A stretch of 42,604 bases of DNA from Acidobacteriota bacterium (lineage in GTDB: Bacteria; Acidobacteriota; Vicinamibacteria; Vicinamibacterales; UBA2999), in the NCBI GenBank assembly GCA_016184455.1, contig JACPCS010000135.1:1-42604 (forward strand). Reading direction: 5' to 3'. Positions 40,652 to 42,604 of the stretch are shown here, one piece after another. The notes beneath the pieces were generated by a model, which was not told the DNA's origin, ran no database searches, and worked only from the letters and a program-made list of their open reading frames with translations. The position numbers were made by a program, and so were the translations under genes. How positions within the stretch are numbered: position 1 is the stretch's first letter; every line of letters starts with the position of its first letter.

Positions 40652-41721
40652 CGCACACTCCTTCGCTTACCGCGCTTTCGAGCGACCGCCCGGGGGCCCG
40701 TGCCATGCGCCGTCTGCCGGAAAGCACGATACAGCGCCTCGAACAGCACCATGCCTTCGGCAAGCAGCGTCTGGTCGTCCTCATGTGCCAGACGGAGCCC
40801 ATCGACGATCGAGCCGACCGTGGGCGCTTCCGGAGGCGTAAACTGCTCGTCCTTCAGGTCGAGGTCGTGCACGATCGCCGCAACTGGCGCGAGGGCCGCG
40901 TCGCGTAACGCGAACGTTTCGCACAGCACCTCGAACGTACACAGCGTGCCGCGGTGTGTGAACTCGACCCCGAACATGTCGAACGGCACCGCCTCGCGGG
41001 GTGCGCTGTCGCGGTCGGCCACGAAATCGAACCGCGCCTCGGGGGCGATGAAGCGGCGAATCAGCCAGGCCGAGGCCATGCGGTCGACGCCCGGGCGTGG
41101 TCGCGTCACCCAGAGACGTCCGGCGTACGTCTGCGACCTGTTGTCCGTCGCTGCGGGACGAGCAGGCGCCTTCGGGGCTCGGACCTGCTGTTCCAACTGA
41201 TTCAGAATCGATACGACCCGGTCACGTCCGGCGCTTGCGAAATAGTCGATGCGCTCGATCGCGGCCAGCCGCTCGCGAAGCCGCCGGACGAGCCCCCGCG
41301 GCGAAGCCTTCCGGCCGCGCCGGCGCCCGACGACGGCGCGCAGCACCGCCTCGGCCTCGCCCGCCAGCTCTTCGTATGCCTGTTGCCGGGATCGCCGGAA
41401 CTCTTCGATCAGCCCGTCGTCGGACCAGGCATCGACACTTTGCGCGGCGAACACCGTCGCCTCCCCGCGGGCCGCTTCGATTTCCGCCTTGAGCCATTCG
41501 AAGTCCTCCCGTGTCTCGGGAGAATCGGGCAGAACGTAGATGCCCTGCCGCGCGGGGATCGCCCCGATCTGCTGCAGACGCCGCCAGGTTCGGACGCGGA
41601 GATTGGAGGACTGCGCGGGCAGATGGTGCACGAGAAGGAGCCATCGGACCGTCTGCGACGCGGGCCGCGCACCCGTGGGCCCGGTTTCGGCCGCAGACGG
41701 CTCGATCGCACGCTTTGACAT
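40648..41721 (-). CDS. chrB: Chromate resistance regulator/protein ChrB
   Basis: A 357-residue protein. Residues about 25-180 are the N-terminal ChrB domain (WLLLVHHLPAQSSNLRVRTW, RRLQQIGAIPARQGIYVLP, AAQSVDAWSDDGLIEEF). Residues about 205-330 are the C-terminal domain (RLWVTRPRPGVDRMASAWLI, RRFIAPEARFDFV, VPFDMFGVEFTHRG, FEVLCETFALRD). In Proteobacteria ChrB is a chromate-responsive repressor next to the efflux pump chrA; chrA is not visible here. It is translationally coupled on both sides: TGATG with the LppY-like gene upstream and ATGA with the broken permease downstream. The extreme C-terminus is rich in Arg and Lys. Confidence 0.9.
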   Translation of the reverse strand: MSKRAIEPSAAETGPTGARPASQTVRWLLLVHHLPAQSSNLRVRTWRRLQQIGAIPARQGIYVLPDSPETREDFEWLKAEIEAARGEATVFAAQSVDAWSDDGLIEEFRRSRQQAYEELAGEAEAVLRAVVGRRRGRKASPRGLVRRLRERLAAIERIDYFASAGRDRVVSILNQLEQQVRAPKAPARPAATDNRSQTYAGRLWVTRPRPGVDRMASAWLIRRFIAPEARFDFVADRDSAPREAVPFDMFGVEFTHRGTLCTFEVLCETFALRDAALAPVAAIVHDLDLKDEQFTPPEAPTVGSIVDGLRLAHEDDQTLLAEGMVLFEALYRAFRQTAHGTGPRAVARKRGKRRSVR

Positions 41722-42604
41722 CAGGGTCGGGTCGCGTCGCGCGAGTGGACCGCGTGGGTGCCCGTGCCCGTCTGGTCGATGGCCGCTCTGATCGCAGAGG
41801 CGAGCGTCTGGGCCGGCCCTCTGCCCCAGTAATGGAGGAAGAAGACCGTCGGCTGCGTCCCGGTCATGTGGTGGTGAATGGCGACGACGTCGATTCCGCC
41901 GGCACGCAGCGCCTTGAGAACCGCCGTTACTTCCGGCGCCAGCATCGCGATATCGCCAGCGGCCACCGCCTCGGCATCGCTGCCGTAGAACGCCGCCCAG
42001 GTGTTCAGGCCCATTCGGGCGTTGATGGCCGCTCCGTGCTCTTTGAGCGGAATATCGGGACGCCCGATGGTGATCTTGTAAACCTCGCCTGCTTGCTCGC
42101 CTTCATGCCCGATCGTCTTGGCCAATCGGACCGTATCGAGCGGGCCCGTGAGCGCGCGCCCGCCTGCGGTACCCGTGGCTGAAGGGGTGGCGCCGATCCG
42201 CGCCAGTGCGGGACGAATCCTCGTGGCGAGATCCGCCGCCTTCCCATATCCGTGCACGTGCATGTAGAACATGCGCGGCGATTCGAAGAAGAAGTGATTG
42301 TGGAGCGCCGTCACGTCGAGCCCGTTCTCGAGCACCGCGGACATGACGGGATTGACCTCGTCCTCGGTGAGCACGAGATCACCCATCATCAGGTCCTGTC
42401 CGCCGTTCCCTTTCGTAAACGCGATCCACCCGCCGAAGCCGAATGCGGTCGGGGTGGTAGTGCCATCGACAACGACATGGAGGTCGTTGCGCGGGATGTT
42501 GACCTTGAGGACGGCCTCTTTGTAGTCGCCCTGGCGGCCGAGGGTCTTCAGAACAGCGGCGTAGTCGTTCGGGATGTCCTGCGCGAAGGCGGGAATCGCG
42601 ACCA
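41721..42604 (-). CDS. LppY/LpqO family protein (DUF1259), start outside window
   Basis: The frame runs from the window edge to a stop at 41721, about 293 residues. The first visible residues, VAIPAFAQ, are the end of a signal peptide. Two copies of a DUF1259 domain follow: DIPNDYAAVLKTLGRQGDYK to about residue 140, with ALHNHFFFESPRMFYMHVHG, and a second copy with VAIHHHMTGTQPTVFFLHYW. Each copy has the paired His residues (HNH, HHH) and aromatic cluster of this family, a possible metal site. The family often sits beside chrB; a role in chromate or metal handling at the cell envelope is inferred from that context only. Confidence 0.88.
   Translation of the reverse strand, partial: VAIPAFAQDIPNDYAAVLKTLGRQGDYKEAVLKVNIPRNDLHVVVDGTTTPTAFGFGGWIAFTKGNGGQDLMMGDLVLTEDEVNPVMSAVLENGLDVTALHNHFFFESPRMFYMHVHGYGKAADLATRIRPALARIGATPSATGTAGGRALTGPLDTVRLAKTIGHEGEQAGEVYKITIGRPDIPLKEHGAAINARMGLNTWAAFYGSDAEAVAAGDIAMLAPEVTAVLKALRAGGIDVVAIHHHMTGTQPTVFFLHYWGRGPAQTLASAIRAAIDQTGTGTHAVHSRDATRP

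Overview
The window is a GC-rich, tightly packed bacterial chromosome segment with about 40 genes. Gene style points to Acidobacteriota, probably close to Vicinamibacteria. The clues are secreted proteins with short Ala-rich signal peptides, a CBM9-like/DUF5916 outer-membrane barrel, many small lineage-specific secreted proteins, and recurrent heptamer or palindromic repeat families. This placement is inference from gene content. No rRNA, tRNA, CRISPR, transposase or phage gene was found.

Layout. (1) 1-8.1 kb: a secreted-protein fragment, a large outer-membrane barrel, then a methyl-cycle block (ArsR-methyltransferase fusion, ahcY, methionine-type aminotransferase) with small unknown genes. 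(2) 8.1-12.3 kb, mostly minus strand: a lipid-flippase-like membrane protein, an RRM RNA-binding protein, a TPR metallopeptidase, the C-terminal stump of a BamA/TamA barrel, a small winged-helix protein and an exported truncated globin. (3) 12.4-14.75 kb: a sulfide/persulfide locus (ArsR, DsrE, sulfide:quinone-type flavoprotein, rhodanese-metallo-beta-lactamase) in which every enzyme gene is broken by deletions or frameshifts. (4) 14.8-18.9 kb: aat-clpS-clpA, the whole leucine N-degron machinery in one run, then pdxH. (5) 18.9-27 kb: two small secreted proteins and an AddB/AddA-type nuclease-helicase pair. (6) 27-32.1 kb: a repeat-filled gap, a ferredoxin, a secreted beta-propeller-like protein, fused remnants of two genes, and a spermidine-synthase-like membrane protein. 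(7) 32.1-38.7 kb: a metal/redox neighbourhood with a PepSY membrane protein, a cupredoxin-like protein, a c-heme lipoprotein, a 50-residue metallothionein, an M28 peptidase, a sulfite oxidase fused to cytochrome c, and an FMN reductase. (8) 38.7-42.6 kb, minus strand: a CoA-transferase and a translationally coupled LppY/LpqO-chrB operon whose last two genes (ABC permease and ATPase) are decayed.

Three themes stand out. First, pseudogene lesions are concentrated in accessory loci (sulfide oxidation, metal/ABC transport, EEP nuclease) while housekeeping genes are intact. Second, short tandem or inverted repeats have been absorbed in frame into coding sequence: a signal-peptide core, a membrane-protein linker and linkers in both nuclease-helicase subunits. 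Third, several genes have a -10-like hexamer 6-7 bases before the start codon and no ribosome binding site, which suggests leaderless mRNAs. I did not find a clear complete novel defence or mobile system.
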